From Bacteroidales bacterium (lineage in GTDB: Bacteria; Bacteroidota; Bacteroidia; Bacteroidales; VadinHA17): a stretch of DNA of 64,000 nucleotides. The stretch's first letter is position 1. Each line of letters opens with the position of its first letter. Positions 63,334-64,000 of the stretch are shown one piece after another. Below the pieces are notes generated by a model. That model had not been told where the DNA came from, searched no databases, and saw only the letters and a program-made list of their open reading frames with translations. Both the position numbers and the translations under genes were made by a program. The DNA lies in contig PLNT01000007.1 in the NCBI GenBank assembly GCA_003141895.1, positions 163,783-227,782 of the forward strand. The letters are read 5' to 3'.

Positions 63334-64000
63334 TTATTTTAGTTTTTCCAGAGCTCTCTTTATTCTCTTCACAGCTTCTATGAGAAGATCATCGGAAGTT
63401 GCATATGATATCCTGATGCATTCCGGGGCACCAAATGCATCGCCTCCAACGGTTGCGACCTGGGCTTGATCTAACAGATAAAGTGCAAGCTCATCGGAAT
63501 TGGTGATTTTGGTTACACCATCCGATTTCCCGAAATAATAACTTACATCCGGCATTACATAAAATGCTCCTTCCGGAATTCCAATCTTTATACCTTTCAC
63601 TTCTTTTAGAAGCCCGCATATCAGATCGCGCCTGCGGAGAAATGCGTCCTTCATTATCCTTCGTGAATCTCCTTTACCCTGTATAGCTGCCAGAGCGGCT
63701 CGCTGAGCAATGGAGCAAACACCGGAAGTAAATTGTCCCTGCAGTTTATTACATGCACCGGCTATCCATAATGGAGCACCAATATACCCGATCCTCCATC
63801 CTGTCATTGCATATCCTTTAGATACTCCGTTAACAGTAATCACCCTGTCGTATATAAAATCAAAGGAAGCCATGCTGACATGCTTGCCTGTAAATATAAT
63901 GTGCTCATAGATTTCATCTGATATAATGAAAACACCTTCATGCTTTTCGATAACTCTTGCGATTTTCTCCATTTCCTTACGGCTGTAGACCATCCCGGTA
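63334..64000 (-). CDS. Aspartate aminotransferase family (class I PLP), 5' end beyond window
   Basis: The 3' 222 codons of a class I aminotransferase. The frame continues upstream past 64000 (the in-frame ATG at 63993 is internal, preceded by codons for Thr-Gly as in the family's NPTGMVYS motif). Visible: IISDEIYEHIIF, the PLP-lysine motif NGVSKGYAMTGWRIGYIGAP, GQFTSGVCSIAQRAALAAI and the C-terminal substrate-binding arginine in ECIRISYATSDD. It probably transfers the amino group between aspartate and 2-oxoglutarate; other aromatic or prephenate substrates are possible. Confidence 0.93.
   Translation of the reverse strand, partial: TGMVYSRKEMEKIARVIEKHEGVFIISDEIYEHIIFTGKHVSMASFDFIYDRVITVNGVSKGYAMTGWRIGYIGAPLWIAGACNKLQGQFTSGVCSIAQRAALAAIQGKGDSRRIMKDAFLRRRDLICGLLKEVKGIKIGIPEGAFYVMPDVSYYFGKSDGVTKITNSDELALYLLDQAQVATVGGDAFGAPECIRISYATSDDLLIEAVKRIKRALEKLK

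Overview
The window is ordinary chromosomal sequence from a member of the Bacteroidetes (Bacteroidota), most likely an anaerobic or microaerotolerant Bacteroidales-like lineage. The lineage call rests on four things: two secreted proteins with type B gliding-motility/type IX secretion sorting domains (5673-7166, 48823-51432), the archaeal/eukaryal-type ProRS, the recurrent TAnnTTTG promoter element upstream of many start codons, and the near absence of Shine-Dalgarno sites. The anaerobic lifestyle is inferred from rubrerythrin, rubredoxin, citrate lyase, pyruvate phosphate dikinase, ATP-type PEP carboxykinase and a membrane polyferredoxin. I see no tRNA, rRNA, CRISPR, transposase or prophage, and no gene-free stretch longer than 300 bases.

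Layout. 1-3067 (minus): glyA (cut at the window edge) and a ClC transporter. 3149-7166: a run joined by ATGA overlaps, with an active and an inactive M16 peptidase subunit and a type IX-secreted protein. 7267-11460: Rel (p)ppGpp enzyme, Fur-like regulator and purA. 11487-16555: SPOR lipoprotein, acyl-CoA synthetase and a secreted GH2 glycosidase. 16568-18331 (minus): a degenerate HD-domain protein and an isocitrate dehydrogenase. 18466-19929: dipeptidase PepD. 19936-23377 (minus): methylmalonyl-CoA epimerase, a fused citrate lyase gamma-beta (CitD-CitE) gene, citF and a 53-residue rubredoxin. 23543-26029 (minus): DUF362 protein plus membrane polyferredoxin. 26211-28761: larC-larB-wbqC-like. 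28860-32833 (minus): FadL-type porin and two related low-complexity secreted proteins. 32930-39439: proS, an unknown gene overlapping an Omp85-like gene, ahpC and tilS. 39527-43555 (minus): aroB-aroC and an ABC-F ATPase. 43615-47571: nth and an orphan hybrid histidine kinase. 47602-53388 (minus): TPR protein, large type IX-secreted protein, pyk and aroQ. 53640-60033: xerD, ppdK, pckA and plsY. 60104-61610 (minus): lemA-htpX-like pair. 61760-63080: rubrerythrin, nitroreductase and a small zinc-ribbon protein. 63334-64000 (minus): the 3' part of an aspartate aminotransferase.

How it fits together. Central carbon metabolism around PEP/pyruvate/oxaloacetate is unusually well represented (pyk, ppdK, pckA, citrate lyase, isocitrate dehydrogenase, methylmalonyl-CoA epimerase). 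This suits a fermenter that can pass C4 acids both ways through the PEP node and make propionate. Rubredoxin, rubrerythrin, AhpC and nitroreductase form an oxygen and peroxide defence set. Chorismate synthesis (aroB, aroC, aroQ) is split over two loci.

Most of the window is housekeeping. The best leads are the CitD-CitE fusion with a co-transcribed rubredoxin, the polyferredoxin/DUF362 pair, the paralogous low-complexity secreted proteins, the unknown/Omp85-like overlapping pair, and a family of GC-rich two-hairpin repeats placed at convergent gene ends, one of which has become the 3' end of aroC.
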